A stretch of 64,000 bases of DNA, from contig NZ_CP146077.1 in NCBI RefSeq assembly GCF_037023725.1, forward strand, positions 10,001-74,000, written 5' to 3'. The stretch's first letter is position 1, and every line of letters starts with the position of its first letter. The notes under the pieces were generated by a model that was not told the DNA's origin, made no database searches, and was given only the letters and a program-made list of their open reading frames with translations. Origin of the DNA: Pseudomonas bubulae (lineage in GTDB: Bacteria; Pseudomonadota; Gammaproteobacteria; Pseudomonadales; Pseudomonadaceae). Below, piece by piece: positions 28,639-37,361 of this stretch. Made by a program: the position numbers and the translations under genes.

Positions 28639-29226
28639 ATGCTTCGTCGCATTGCATTACTGGGCCTGGCCCTGCTGCTCAGTGCCTGCGAAACCATGCA
28701 GGTCAGCCATGATTACAACCCTGCTGTCGATTTCGCCCAGTTCCGTACCTGGGCCTGGAAAGACCCTGCCGTGCAATACCAACCCAACAACCCGATGCTT
28801 AGAAGCGACCTGACCGAGCAGCGCATTGTCCAGGCCGTCAGCAGCCAGCTGGACCAGCGCGGCCTGCGCCCGGTAGCGGCAGGCAGCAAGCCGGACTTGC
28901 TGGTGCAAACTTGGCTGATCGTGGCCAACCGCCAGGAGCAAGTGGTGACCAACTACGGCTACGGTGGCCCTTGGGGTGGGCCGTGGGGGGGTTACTGGGG
29001 CGGCCCGTGGGAAGGTTACTGGGGCGCACCGATGTATAACGAAACCCGCAACGTGGTCTACCAGGTTGGTACGCTGCAGATCGACCTGATCGATGCCAAA
29101 GACGGCAAGCTGGTGTGGCGAGGCAGTGCAGAGAAAGTCGTCGACAGCAGCCCGACCCCGGCTGAACGCAGCGCTACAATCCAGCAAGCAGTCACCAAGA
29201 TCCTGAGTACGTATCCGCCCAAGTAA
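28639..29226 (+). CDS. DUF4136 lipoprotein (paralogue of the preceding gene)
   Basis: This 195-residue protein has lipobox LLSAC (C18) and the same DUF4136 order as its neighbour: [60 protein letters not shown]. The low-complexity insert is Gly/Trp/Tyr-rich here (GGPWGGPWGGYWGG). The pair looks like a tandem duplication that has diverged mainly in this insert. Function is unknown. Confidence 0.8.
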   Translation: MLRRIALLGLALLLSACETMQVSHDYNPAVDFAQFRTWAWKDPAVQYQPNNPMLRSDLTEQRIVQAVSSQLDQRGLRPVAAGSKPDLLVQTWLIVANRQEQVVTNYGYGGPWGGPWGGYWGGPWEGYWGAPMYNETRNVVYQVGTLQIDLIDAKDGKLVWRGSAEKVVDSSPTPAERSATIQQAVTKILSTYPPK

Positions 29227-29239
29227 GTTACGCAGCATT

Positions 29240-29294
29240 AACTTGCTCACGATGTATATAAGTAAGTTGGTATTAATACTTTCGTGAGCAAGTT
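29240..29294 (+). terminator. 13-bp inverted repeat with T-tract, possible terminator
   Basis: AACTTGCTCACGA (29240-29252) and its exact inverse (29282-29294) flank 29 bp, and GGTTTTTACACTGTTTTT follows. It is 14 bp after the lipoprotein stop. The long loop is unusual for a terminator, and the loop and right arm contain the TTAATAC element, so a regulatory role is equally possible. No gene is seen from 29227 to 29460. Confidence 0.5.
29269..29286 (+). promoter_or_regulatory. TTAATAC element upstream of tadG
   Basis: GGTATTAATACTTTCGTG lies 175 bp upstream of the tadG start. It shares the core TTAATACTTT with the elements upstream of flp and pprB. Its function is inferred only from recurrence. 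Confidence 0.55.
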
Positions 29295-29460
29295 GGTTTT
29301 TACACTGTTTTTCTGACCACTTGTCGTTGTCTTTTGATTAACCGTTCACATCGCGCTTATAAAACTGGCAACTGGCCAGCGCACCGATCACTTCTTGTCT
29401 ACACTCGCTGAAACTTTGGAGAGTTAGCGCTGGGCACTGTTCCAGCATCAGGAGTGCTCG

Positions 29461-31467
29461 ATGTCTCCCCAACTACGCGGTATGGGTTTTTATGGTCCCC
29501 GGCAGCAGCATGGCGCAATCGGCCTGATGGCTGCCGTGACGCTGGGCATGGTGCTGCTGTTTATGCTGCTGGTGGTCGACAGCGGGCGCCTTTACCTGGA
29601 GCAGCGCAAGTTGCAGCGCGTGGCGGATATGGCGGTGCTGGAGGCGGTGAGTCGGGGCGGTAACTGTGCTGGCGCCAGTACTGCTGCCGGTTTCGCCAAC
29701 CAGAGTGCCACTCGCAACAGCTTCACCCCCGGCAGCGTGCAAAAAGTAAACACCACTTGCGGCACCCTGAGCACCAACAGTAGCCAGTTGCGGGTATTCA
29801 CTGCCGACGCAACCAAATCCGATGCCATTCGCGTAATCGCCACCACCACTGTGCCGACCAGCGTGGCCGGAGGCTTGTGGAGTATGTTTTCCAAAAACGG
29901 GTTTAATCTGAATACCAATTTGACGGCGAGTGCGGTGGGGAGTGTCGGAGGGGGGCCGTTGGCTCAAATCAGTATCAGAAGTACTCTTGTGACGATTTCA
30001 TCACAGAGCGAAGCATCAGCACTTAACGCTCTATTTTCCAAGCTGCTTGGCTCCGATGTAGTACTCAGTATTGCGGGATGGAACGGGCTAATCAATGGCG
30101 ATATTAACTTGCTCAAGTTCATGGACCAACTTGCGCTAGACCTTCACATCTCAGCGGGCAACTACGACCAACTATTATCAACCAGTACAAACCTCACTCA
30201 ATTTCTCACCACAGCTATTACGGTGGCTAACAACAATGGCGCAACCGCAGACATCAAAACAGCACTGGGAAATTTGAAAGTACCTGGTATTAACTCCACC
30301 CCACTCAAACTCGGCGACATTCTTAAACTTCAGAGCGGCACTCCGAGTTCCGGGCTGGATGCAAACCTGCAACTCATCCAGTTTCTGGAAGCCTCTATCC
30401 AGGCCGCCAATAAAAATAGCGGACTTGCGATCACGCTTCCCGTCAGCCTGCTGGGCATCGCCAACGTCACTACCCAGGCTAAAATCATCGAACCCCAACA
30501 GTTTTCTGCAATGGGTGATCCTCGACTAGCCAAAACGGATCCGCTTGGCGCAAATCGTATTTATGTGCGCACGGCCCAAGTAAGAACATTGATCTCTGTC
30601 CATATTAATGGACTTCCGGGTGCAGCGGGAATAGTCAATGCCCTTAGCGGGCTAATCGGTAGCCTCAGCTCGGTTTTAAGTGGTGTGCTTTCACTAAACC
30701 TCGTGACAACCCTTGATTCGACACTTTGTTTGCTGGGAAAAAAATGTAAACAGATCGACCCTCAACTCGTCGCGTCCCCACACATCGACATCAGTATTGA
30801 TGCCGGCGGGGCAACAGCCTATGTCACAGACTTCACTTGCCCCAGTGGAAGTAACCAAACCAAAAGCCTGACGCTTCGTACAGAGTCTTCGCTGGCGGAT
30901 ATCCGAATAGGCCTCATCGATGCGACAGCTGCCTTTTCAAGCTCTACCCCGCCCGCTTATACCCCTGCCCCACTGGTAGATATTGGCATTCAAACCTGCC
31001 AGAAACTTTTAGGCATCGGTAGTTGCGTTGACCGCGTTGCATTTGCCGGGGGCGGACTTGGCATTGCAACCAGTACATCGGTAGTTGGATCCACAGGCAA
31101 CATGATATATTCAAGTAGCGCTCCACTTTTCGCGGTACCTGCTAACATAAAAGACGCTTCCAGCCTGCAAGCCATGCCAAGCAATCCAAACATTGTAAGT
31201 TCATTGGCAAACACCTTGGCCGGTGTAAAAATACAAGCTTACACGCCGACTCAAAGCAACCCTCTTGGAAACTTGATTGTCGGTGCTGAATCGCTCATCA
31301 CCGGCGTAACGAATATCTTGACCCCCCTTATCCTGAATGTATTGAACCCGCTGTTAACCCCTATACTTAATAACGTCCTTAAATTGCTTGGGGTTAGCCT
31401 GGTAGACGTTCAAGTCGGCGCCAACCTCTCCTGCAACCAGGGTGGCCGCGCCCAGCTGGTGCTTTGA
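29461..31467 (+). CDS. tadG: TadG-like Flp pilus assembly protein
   Basis: This 668-residue protein begins with the TadE/TadG-type membrane segment after a Gln-His-Gly-Ala motif (QQHGAIGLMAAVTLGMVLLF, residues ~15-35) followed by DSGRLYLEQRKLQRVADMAVL, the hallmark of TadG pseudopilin-like proteins. The rest is a long, Ser/Thr/Asn-rich extracytoplasmic region with a few cysteines. It would be a large minor component of the Flp pilus. It stands alone on the plus strand, away from the minus-strand tad operon. From about 29960 onward the gene is clearly AT-richer than its first 500 bp. Confidence 0.8.
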   Translation: MSPQLRGMGFYGPRQQHGAIGLMAAVTLGMVLLFMLLVVDSGRLYLEQRKLQRVADMAVLEAVSRGGNCAGASTAAGFANQSATRNSFTPGSVQKVNTTCGTLSTNSSQLRVFTADATKSDAIRVIATTTVPTSVAGGLWSMFSKNGFNLNTNLTASAVGSVGGGPLAQISIRSTLVTISSQSEASALNALFSKLLGSDVVLSIAGWNGLINGDINLLKFMDQLALDLHISAGNYDQLLSTSTNLTQFLTTAITVANNNGATADIKTALGNLKVPGINSTPLKLGDILKLQSGTPSSGLDANLQLIQFLEASIQAANKNSGLAITLPVSLLGIANVTTQAKIIEPQQFSAMGDPRLAKTDPLGANRIYVRTAQVRTLISVHINGLPGAAGIVNALSGLIGSLSSVLSGVLSLNLVTTLDSTLCLLGKKCKQIDPQLVASPHIDISIDAGGATAYVTDFTCPSGSNQTKSLTLRTESSLADIRIGLIDATAAFSSSTPPAYTPAPLVDIGIQTCQKLLGIGSCVDRVAFAGGGLGIATSTSVVGSTGNMIYSSSAPLFAVPANIKDASSLQAMPSNPNIVSSLANTLAGVKIQAYTPTQSNPLGNLIVGAESLITGVTNILTPLILNVLNPLLTPILNNVLKLLGVSLVDVQVGANLSCNQGGRAQLVL

Positions 31468-31488
31468 CCTAAATGGAGTGCAATACCT

Positions 31489-31575
31489 TGTGGGAGCGGG
31501 CTTGCTCGCGATTCAGGCACCTCGGTACATCTGATATACCGAGGTGATGCAATCGCGAGCAAGCCCGCTCCCACA
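31489..31575. repeat. REP pair
   Basis: Canonical inverted REP units between the convergent tadG and pprA genes; the right unit ends 20 bp before the pprA stop. Confidence 0.92.
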
Positions 31576-31595
31576 TGAAGGGTGGAACGCTGAAT

Positions 31596-34349
31596 TCAGG
31601 CTGCTACCAGGGGCAGCTCCACACAAAACCGCGCCCCATGCTCGGTATTGCTGACACTCAGCCGCCCGCCCATATTGTCGATAATGCCGTAACTCACGGA
31701 CAACCCCAGGCCGGTGCCCAGGCCAATGGGCTTGGTGGTGAAGAACGGTTCGAAGATCCGCTCCAGCAACCGCGGGTCGATGCCACCCGCATTGTCATCC
31801 ACCCACAAGCGCACACTTTGCGCATCGGACTCAACACTCAGGGCTATCCAGGGCTCAAAGTCGCGGTCAGTTTCACGCTTGCTCATCAGCGCATCACGGG
31901 CATTGACCATCAGATTGATCAACACTTGCTCCAACTGATCCACATGGCCGCGCACCTGCACAGCGCAAGCCTGGCCCTCACTGCGCAATTGCACACCCTT
32001 GCCCCTCAAGCCCTCACCCAGCAAGGCTACAGAGCCTTCCATGGCCTGCGCCGGGTTGAACACTTGCTGTTCGATTTCGGAACGACGGCCAAACACCCGC
32101 AAGTGGTCTACCACCCGCGCCGCACGCTGGATCTGACCGTCAATACGGGTGAGTTTGTCTTGCAAATAATCGATCTGCGCATCGCCATTACCCAGGCGTT
32201 TGAGCACGTTGACCACGGCCATGCGCATCACGTTCAGCGGCTGGTTGATTTCGTGCGCCAGCCCCGTGGCCATTTCGCCCAGGGTGGCCATTTTCGCGCT
32301 GTGGGTCAGTTGCTGTTGCGAGCGACGCACTTCGGTGTTGTCGCGGCCCACGGCCTGCACTTCAAGCAAGTTGCCCTGCTCGTCGAAAATGCCCCGGTCC
32401 GACCACACCCACCAGGCATATTCACGCCCCGGCAGTTGCAGGCTGATTTCCGCCGTGCTGACCGGTGCCTGCGGAGTCAAGCCGGCAATACGCTGCACAA
32501 AGGCCTCGCGCTGCTCAGTGGATAGCCAACTGCTCAGGTTGATGCCCGGCAGTTGCGCAGTGGTGCATTCCAGGTAGCTGGCCAGCGGCTGATTGCCGAA
32601 GGTCAGGGTCAGGTCGGGCAGGTAACGGCAGATCATCGCCGGTGAGTCCTCAACCAGTATCCGGTAACGCTCCTCGCTGTTTTTGACCCGCTCGGCCGCT
32701 TCGGTAGCCTCGGTGATATCCAGCCACAAGCCGACCACTTCTACCGGCAAACCAAGGTCGTTACGCAAAAGCTTGGCCTCATCCAGCAACCAATGATAAT
32801 CGCCGCGCCGATCGCGCAGGCGATAACGGTTGCGGGCGCTGCCTTCGCGCAGCAACTGCCGGGTACGGCCAAAAAACTGTTCGAGGTCATCGGGATGGAC
32901 CCACTCGATCAAGGTTTCACTGGTACATTCCTCCAGCGTCCAGCCCAGTAAAGGCTTGAGGCTGTCACTGAAAAATGCCGGTACCAGCGCGCCTTCAACA
33001 TAACGCTGTACATAAATCACCGCCGGGGAACTGGCGATCAGGTTGTCCAGCCGCGCATGGGCGGCGGCGACTTGTTGCTGCTGGTTTTTGATATCGCTGA
33101 CATCCAGCATAAAACCTACGATGCGCCGCCGGGTGCCGCTGCCCAGCACCTGGCCCTGAATCCGGTACCAGCGGGCAGGCTCTGTGGCCTGAGGCTCATG
33201 TACCCGGGCAAACAGTAATAATTCTTTGCCATGTTCCAGCAGTTCATTGAAGCGACCGCTAAGTTCATCCCGGTCAGCTGGGTGAAACAACGCCAGCCAT
33301 GCCTGGCGGGTCATGGCCTGCGGCTCGGCCACAGCGTCCAGGTTGATGGCCAGTTGTGGAGCCAGTTCCAGCAGTTCGCTGGTGCTCGACCATTCCCACC
33401 AGCCGGTGCCCAGCAGGCCTTGCAGGGCTTCCATGCGCTCGCTTTGCTGCAGATGCTGCTGCTCACGTAAACGGTCCAGCAGTGGTGCGGCCAGGGCAGC
33501 GCACACCTGCATCCAGTCGCTTTCACTCATTTGCGGGCCGTGCAGGGACGCCGGGTAAAACCCCAGCATCAACCAGGCACACAAGCCTTGCTGATCGCTG
33601 TAAGGCACCAGCACACCATCGGCATTGCCAAACAAATCGTTTAATCGCGGGTTACCGTCGCGCTCGACACGCTGGGGTGACGTTCCGCCAAGCGGATCGA
33701 GCAGGCTGCCAAGGTTTTGTTCGGGCAGCCACAGTTGCGGCGCATCAAAGGCGTGATACGTGCTGTGCATATACCAGGAAGCCTGTGGACCCTCACGCAG
33801 CGCCAGCGCCATACAGGGCACCCGCCCATGCTGGGCGACGCTGCGCAGCGCTTCGTGCATGACCTCGGACAGACGCGACGAGCTGCACTGGCGCAACTGC
33901 CCGGCCAGCCCCAGGATCAGTTGCGTGCAGCGCTCGCGGCTGCGGGCCTGCTCACTGCCAAGGCGCAGGTCGCTGATATCCAGCAACTGCAAAAGCCAGC
34001 TGCCCCCCTGGGGTTGCACCCAGCCCCGGGTATGTACCACACGCAGACCCGCACACTGGAAGTCGAGATCAAGACTGTGACCAACCCAGTCTGCCGGTAC
34101 GCCTTCAAGCGCCAGCGTGCTCCCCGGCACCAGATAGCTCAGGAGCAGGCGCGGTGAACCATCGTCGCTGCCCCGCGCCAGGCCGTAGCGCTGCAGGCCG
34201 TGGATTTCAATGACGTGCCCCAGCGGATCAAGCATCAGCTGGATACCCGCATGGGTGCGTGATTGCGGATCGGTGGATTCAGGCAAGCGCTCGTCGGTCC
34301 GTCCCAACAAGCGCCCGAACAGCCCTTCGCTAGGGGACAAGTTGAGCAC
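31596..34349 (-). CDS. pprA: multi-PAS sensor histidine kinase, PprA-like
   Basis: This 917-residue histidine kinase has no obvious membrane segment, so it should be cytoplasmic. The N-terminal ~300 residues look like a GAF-type region, then come three PAS/PAC modules (around residues 310-430, 435-555 and 560-680). The dimerisation box is GLAHEINQPLNVM with H699, and the catalytic domain has NLMVNARDAL, DDNAGGID and GLGTGLGLSVSYGI. It pairs with the PprB-like regulator at 35436, as pprA/pprB do in P. aeruginosa, where they control Flp pili. The GTG start lies 20 bp inside the end of the TadE-like gene. Confidence 0.85.
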   Translation of the reverse strand: MLNLSPSEGLFGRLLGRTDERLPESTDPQSRTHAGIQLMLDPLGHVIEIHGLQRYGLARGSDDGSPRLLLSYLVPGSTLALEGVPADWVGHSLDLDFQCAGLRVVHTRGWVQPQGGSWLLQLLDISDLRLGSEQARSRERCTQLILGLAGQLRQCSSSRLSEVMHEALRSVAQHGRVPCMALALREGPQASWYMHSTYHAFDAPQLWLPEQNLGSLLDPLGGTSPQRVERDGNPRLNDLFGNADGVLVPYSDQQGLCAWLMLGFYPASLHGPQMSESDWMQVCAALAAPLLDRLREQQHLQQSERMEALQGLLGTGWWEWSSTSELLELAPQLAINLDAVAEPQAMTRQAWLALFHPADRDELSGRFNELLEHGKELLLFARVHEPQATEPARWYRIQGQVLGSGTRRRIVGFMLDVSDIKNQQQQVAAAHARLDNLIASSPAVIYVQRYVEGALVPAFFSDSLKPLLGWTLEECTSETLIEWVHPDDLEQFFGRTRQLLREGSARNRYRLRDRRGDYHWLLDEAKLLRNDLGLPVEVVGLWLDITEATEAAERVKNSEERYRILVEDSPAMICRYLPDLTLTFGNQPLASYLECTTAQLPGINLSSWLSTEQREAFVQRIAGLTPQAPVSTAEISLQLPGREYAWWVWSDRGIFDEQGNLLEVQAVGRDNTEVRRSQQQLTHSAKMATLGEMATGLAHEINQPLNVMRMAVVNVLKRLGNGDAQIDYLQDKLTRIDGQIQRAARVVDHLRVFGRRSEIEQQVFNPAQAMEGSVALLGEGLRGKGVQLRSEGQACAVQVRGHVDQLEQVLINLMVNARDALMSKRETDRDFEPWIALSVESDAQSVRLWVDDNAGGIDPRLLERIFEPFFTTKPIGLGTGLGLSVSYGIIDNMGGRLSVSNTEHGARFCVELPLVAA

Positions 34350-34773
34350 TCGATTCGGCTTTCAAATTTGTTGGCAGGCTAGGCACTGTGATCGTTCCCA
34401 ATTTGAGCACCGGCATGATGGTGGTCAACGCCGTAGCAGGCAGGGTCACACTGGCAGTCAGCACTTTGGTTGTCGGGTTATAGGTCGCGGCCGGAACCAG
34501 GCTGCCTTTAACCGCAGTGGGCACCCAGGCCAGTTTCTCGTTCAATACGCTCTTGGCCAACGTCTCCACCAGCCCGCCATAGTTGGCCGCCGTCGGATCC
34601 ACCGCCATGCTGCGCCGCACCGCCTCAGCCGTCGCATTGTTGAATGACTGCACCAACAGCAGGGGCAAGCTGTAGCTGAGCACGCCATAAAGCACCGCAA
34701 AAAAAATCACAAACACCAGCGCGAACTCAATCGCCGCCGCGCCCTGCTGCTTTTTGCCAAGTCTTGTTTTCAT
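34330..34773 (-). CDS. TadE/TadF-like minor pseudopilin
   Basis: This 147-residue protein starts MKTRLGKKQQGAAAIEFALV. The QQGAAAIEFA segment followed by a single hydrophobic helix is the TadE-like signature, with the conserved glutamate after the likely peptidase site. The remaining ~110 residues are extracytoplasmic. It would be processed by the prepilin peptidase encoded divergently at 34845. It overlaps the pprA start by 20 bp, linking a pilus component and the sensor kinase in one transcript. It occupies the place of PA4294 in P. aeruginosa. Confidence 0.8.
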   Translation of the reverse strand: MKTRLGKKQQGAAAIEFALVFVIFFAVLYGVLSYSLPLLLVQSFNNATAEAVRRSMAVDPTAANYGGLVETLAKSVLNEKLAWVPTAVKGSLVPAATYNPTTKVLTASVTLPATALTTIMPVLKLGTITVPSLPTNLKAESSAQLVP

Positions 34774-34844
34774 GACTGCGTCTACCCTGACTGTCGACAG
34801 TAATATCATCATAGAATCATTGGTAAAAAACGGAGGATCTTTAC

Positions 34845-35318
34845 GTGATCCAGTTAGCTGTTGTGTTGCTTTGGTTTGTGGCCTGTTCCATTCAAGACCT
34901 GCTCCAACGCCATATTTCCAACTTCCTGACGTTGGGTGGCGCAGCGCTGGCGCTGCTGTATCTGCTGTGGACCGGTCACACCTGGCTGGGAGCAAGCGCA
35001 ACCGAAGGAGGCTGGGCGCTGCTGATCGCGCTGGTGCTGACACTGCCCGGTTATGCCTTGAACAAGCTGGGTGCCGGCGACGTAAAGCTGTTGATCGCCC
35101 TGGCGCTGACAACCGATCGTCCGACAATTCTTGGCACCGTTATCGGTGCTGGCATCTGTAGTGGCATCTGGTGGTTTTGTGCGTCAAAAATACTGCCGTC
35201 AATAAATCAACAAGTTAAGACGCTCTCGCTTGCGAAAGGCGCCACAGTGTCAAAAAAGCTTCCCTTTGCACCCTTCCTGTTCGGTGGTTTTACCCTGACA
35301 ATGGCTCTGCTTCACTAG
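34845..35318 (+). CDS. fppA: type IV prepilin peptidase for Flp pilin (FppA/TadV)
   Basis: This 157-residue A24-family aspartic peptidase has the two catalytic aspartates in CSIQDLLQRHISN (D18) and the GAGDVKLL motif, with about five membrane helices. It lacks the N-terminal methylase part of PilD, as expected for TadV/CpaA/FppA. It should cleave the Flp prepilin and the TadE-like proteins at the membrane. It begins with GTG behind CGGAGG and is divergent from the TadE-like gene. Confidence 0.88.
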   Translation: MIQLAVVLLWFVACSIQDLLQRHISNFLTLGGAALALLYLLWTGHTWLGASATEGGWALLIALVLTLPGYALNKLGAGDVKLLIALALTTDRPTILGTVIGAGICSGIWWFCASKILPSINQQVKTLSLAKGATVSKKLPFAPFLFGGFTLTMALLH

Positions 35319-35327
35319 TCATTACGA

Positions 35328-35343
35328 GGGATTAATACCTTGT
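35328..35343 (+). promoter_or_regulatory. TTAATAC element upstream of pprB
   Basis: GGGATTAATACCTTGT lies 93 bp upstream of the pprB start. Flanking TAGTC words occur on both sides (TAGTCATT to the left, CATAGTCG to the right), as they do around the flp element. It may allow PprB to act on its own gene. Confidence 0.6.
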
Positions 35344-35435
35344 ACATAGTCGTAAAGTAGGTCTACGTTTAATTCAATCACCGCAAGTATGTGGACCAAG
35401 ATGTCCCTGATTGGTTTACCAGGAAGGAGAACCAC

Positions 35436-36218
35436 GTGAACACGCCCAACCCCCTAATAAAAGTGCTCGTAGTCGACGATCAGTCGTTGATTGTCGAAGA
35501 ACTGTGCGAGTTTCTGGAAAGCAGCGGTTACCGTTGCGTGCCTTGCAATACAACCCGTGAAGCCATTGATGCGTTTGTGGCCGACCCGCAAATCGGCCTG
35601 GTGCTCTGCGACCTTCACATGCCCGACATGAACGGCATCGAACTGACCCAGCAGTTGCAAAAACTGGCCGGCAAACACCGCGCCTTTGAAAGCATCCTGT
35701 TGACCGGTCGCGCCGATAAACAGGATGTGATCAAGGCCCTGCGTATCGGCATCGCCGACTACTATCAAAAGCCGGTCGACCTCAATGAGCTGCTCGAGGG
35801 CATCCAGCGCCAGGAAGCTATTTTGCGTGAACGCCACAAGAGCGATCAGCTGGGCCACCTGAACCAGAAATTGCAATTCCTGGCCGAATCCATCGATGAC
35901 CTGTATCAGGACATGGAGTCCGCCCGGCGCCCTCCGCAAGCTGCCACTCACCCCTTGAACAGCCAGGAACCAGGTGAGGGCCCCTGGCAACAGATCCCGA
36001 CGATCTTCAAACAGCTGTCACCACGCCAGCTGGACGTCGCCAAGCTGGTCAGCAAGGGCCAGACCAACTACCAGATCGCCTGTGACCTGGGCATCACCGA
36101 AAACACGGTCAAGCTCTATGTGTCGCAAGTGCTGCGCCTGCCCCATATGAACAACCGCACCCAACTGGCCCTGGCCCTGTCGCCAAACGCCGGCGCCCAT
36201 CGGCAAACTGCGCACTAG
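35436..36218 (+). CDS. pprB: response regulator with LuxR-type output domain, PprB-like
   Basis: This 260-residue protein has an N-terminal receiver domain (VVDDQS, phospho-acceptor D59 in LVLCDLHMPDMNG, K112 in YYQKPVD), a linker, and a C-terminal LuxR/NarL helix-turn-helix (LSPRQLDVAKLVSKGQTNYQ, then ITENTVKLYVSQVL). It partners the PprA-like kinase and lies amid Flp pilus genes, as PprB does in P. aeruginosa. GTG at 35436 is preferred because AAGGAG is 8 nt upstream; another GTG lies 15 codons earlier. Confidence 0.87.
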   Translation: MNTPNPLIKVLVVDDQSLIVEELCEFLESSGYRCVPCNTTREAIDAFVADPQIGLVLCDLHMPDMNGIELTQQLQKLAGKHRAFESILLTGRADKQDVIKALRIGIADYYQKPVDLNELLEGIQRQEAILRERHKSDQLGHLNQKLQFLAESIDDLYQDMESARRPPQAATHPLNSQEPGEGPWQQIPTIFKQLSPRQLDVAKLVSKGQTNYQIACDLGITENTVKLYVSQVLRLPHMNNRTQLALALSPNAGAHRQTAH

Positions 36219-36236
36219 CTACCTGATCACTTCACT

Positions 36237-36325
36237 GTAGCGGTGCGAGTTGCCCGCGATACAACTGGCGCGGCGGGTGAGTGATGCCGCACCGCTGCCA
36301 TCGCGGGCAAGCCCGCTCCCACAGG
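36237..36325. repeat. degenerate REP pair
   Basis: The left unit (GTAGCGGTGCGAGTTGCCCG) is strongly diverged; the right unit (ATCGCGGGCAAGCCCGCTCC) is near-canonical. The doublet lies between the convergent pprB and DUF3613 genes. Confidence 0.8.
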
Positions 36326-36373
36326 TTTTGCGCCGCCTACTGCCTGTGGGGGCCCGCTATTGCAGGAAAGAAC

Positions 36374-36640
36374 TTATTCCTGGCTGGCCTTGCCACCCTC
36401 TTTCTGCCCGTAGTACTCGGGGATTTCATGTTTATAACTGTCCAGCCAGCGCTGCAGGCTGAGCTCACGCTCCGCCGGCGTAGCCGTTTGGTGGATGGGC
36501 GACTGGACGCTGCCGCTCACTTGCAATTGCAGCCAGTTCTCGGTTTGCTGCTGGGTTCTGGGGGTGGGGCCAGGCTCGATAGCCAGCGCACCCAGCGGCA
36601 TCAGGGCCAGCAGCACCCCCACACGAATAGATAAAGTCAT
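36374..36640 (-). CDS. small exported protein at the end of the tad operon (DUF3613-like)
   Basis: This 88-residue protein has a signal peptide (MTLSIRVGVLLALMPLGALA) and a short mature region with WLQLQVSGSVQSP and ERELSLQRWLDSY. It resembles the DUF3613 proteins that accompany Flp pilus operons. It starts 17 bp after tadD and is the last gene of the minus-strand tad operon. The corresponding place in P. aeruginosa is PA4298. Function is unknown. Confidence 0.72.
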   Translation of the reverse strand: MTLSIRVGVLLALMPLGALAIEPGPTPRTQQQTENWLQLQVSGSVQSPIHQTATPAERELSLQRWLDSYKHEIPEYYGQKEGGKASQE

Positions 36641-36657
36641 GGCAAACCTCCAACGCG

Positions 36658-37347
36658 TTATTTGACGACAGCCACCTGGTTGCTGGCGGTCCTGGCTTGA
36701 GCTTTCAAAGCTTGTGCCCGGTACTGGGCATCACTTACCTGTTCGGGGGTCAGGCCCGCGCGGGTTACCAGTTCTGCGGCCTGCTTCCACTGGTCCTGAT
36801 AAATCAGCAAGGTCACCAGGTTCAATGCCGCCGGAGATTCATCCTGCTTGAGCTCCAGAGCGGTCAAAAACTCGAACCGCGCTTCATCAACCCGCCGTTG
36901 ATTGAGATAAACCACACCCAGGTCATTGCGGATCTTGGCATCGGTCGGCGCCATTTGTGCCGCACGCTCCAGATGGGTGATCGCCAGGGCGTTGTCACCG
37001 TGCCCGGCTGCCAGTTGGCCCAGGCCATGCTCCCCTTCGGCTGCCAGGCACGACCCCAGCAACCCTTGATACAGCGGCCCGGCCTCATCGCGGCCCAACT
37101 GGCGATAAATCCGTGCCTTGCGCAGTTGTACCTGCGCCGACCCCTGCGGCAGGTTTTGCAGGTTGGCCAGGCTGGCGTGCAGCTTGCCTTCCTTGGCCAT
37201 GTCATCGGCCAGGTTCAGTGACAGCTCCTGGTCACCACTCAACTTGGTGCAACTGCCGCCCATGGCCATCCACGGCGGATTACTCTGACCTCCTGTGGCA
37301 CAGCCGCCCAGCATCAGCAGCCCGCACACGACGATGACAGCTTTCAT
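36658..37347 (-). CDS. tadD: TadD, TPR lipoprotein of the Flp pilus system
   Basis: This 229-residue protein has lipobox LGGC (near residue 16) and tetratricopeptide repeats, clear at NALAITHLERAAQMAPTDAK and DEARFEFLTALELKQDES. TadD is thought to act as a pilotin for the secretin. ATG at 37347 is chosen because AGGGG is 7 nt upstream; an ATG two codons earlier is too close to it. It starts 14 bp after the tadC stop. Confidence 0.87.
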   Translation of the reverse strand: MKAVIVVCGLLMLGGCATGGQSNPPWMAMGGSCTKLSGDQELSLNLADDMAKEGKLHASLANLQNLPQGSAQVQLRKARIYRQLGRDEAGPLYQGLLGSCLAAEGEHGLGQLAAGHGDNALAITHLERAAQMAPTDAKIRNDLGVVYLNQRRVDEARFEFLTALELKQDESPAALNLVTLLIYQDQWKQAAELVTRAGLTPEQVSDAQYRAQALKAQARTASNQVAVVK

Positions 37348-37361
37348 GTTCATACCCCTGG

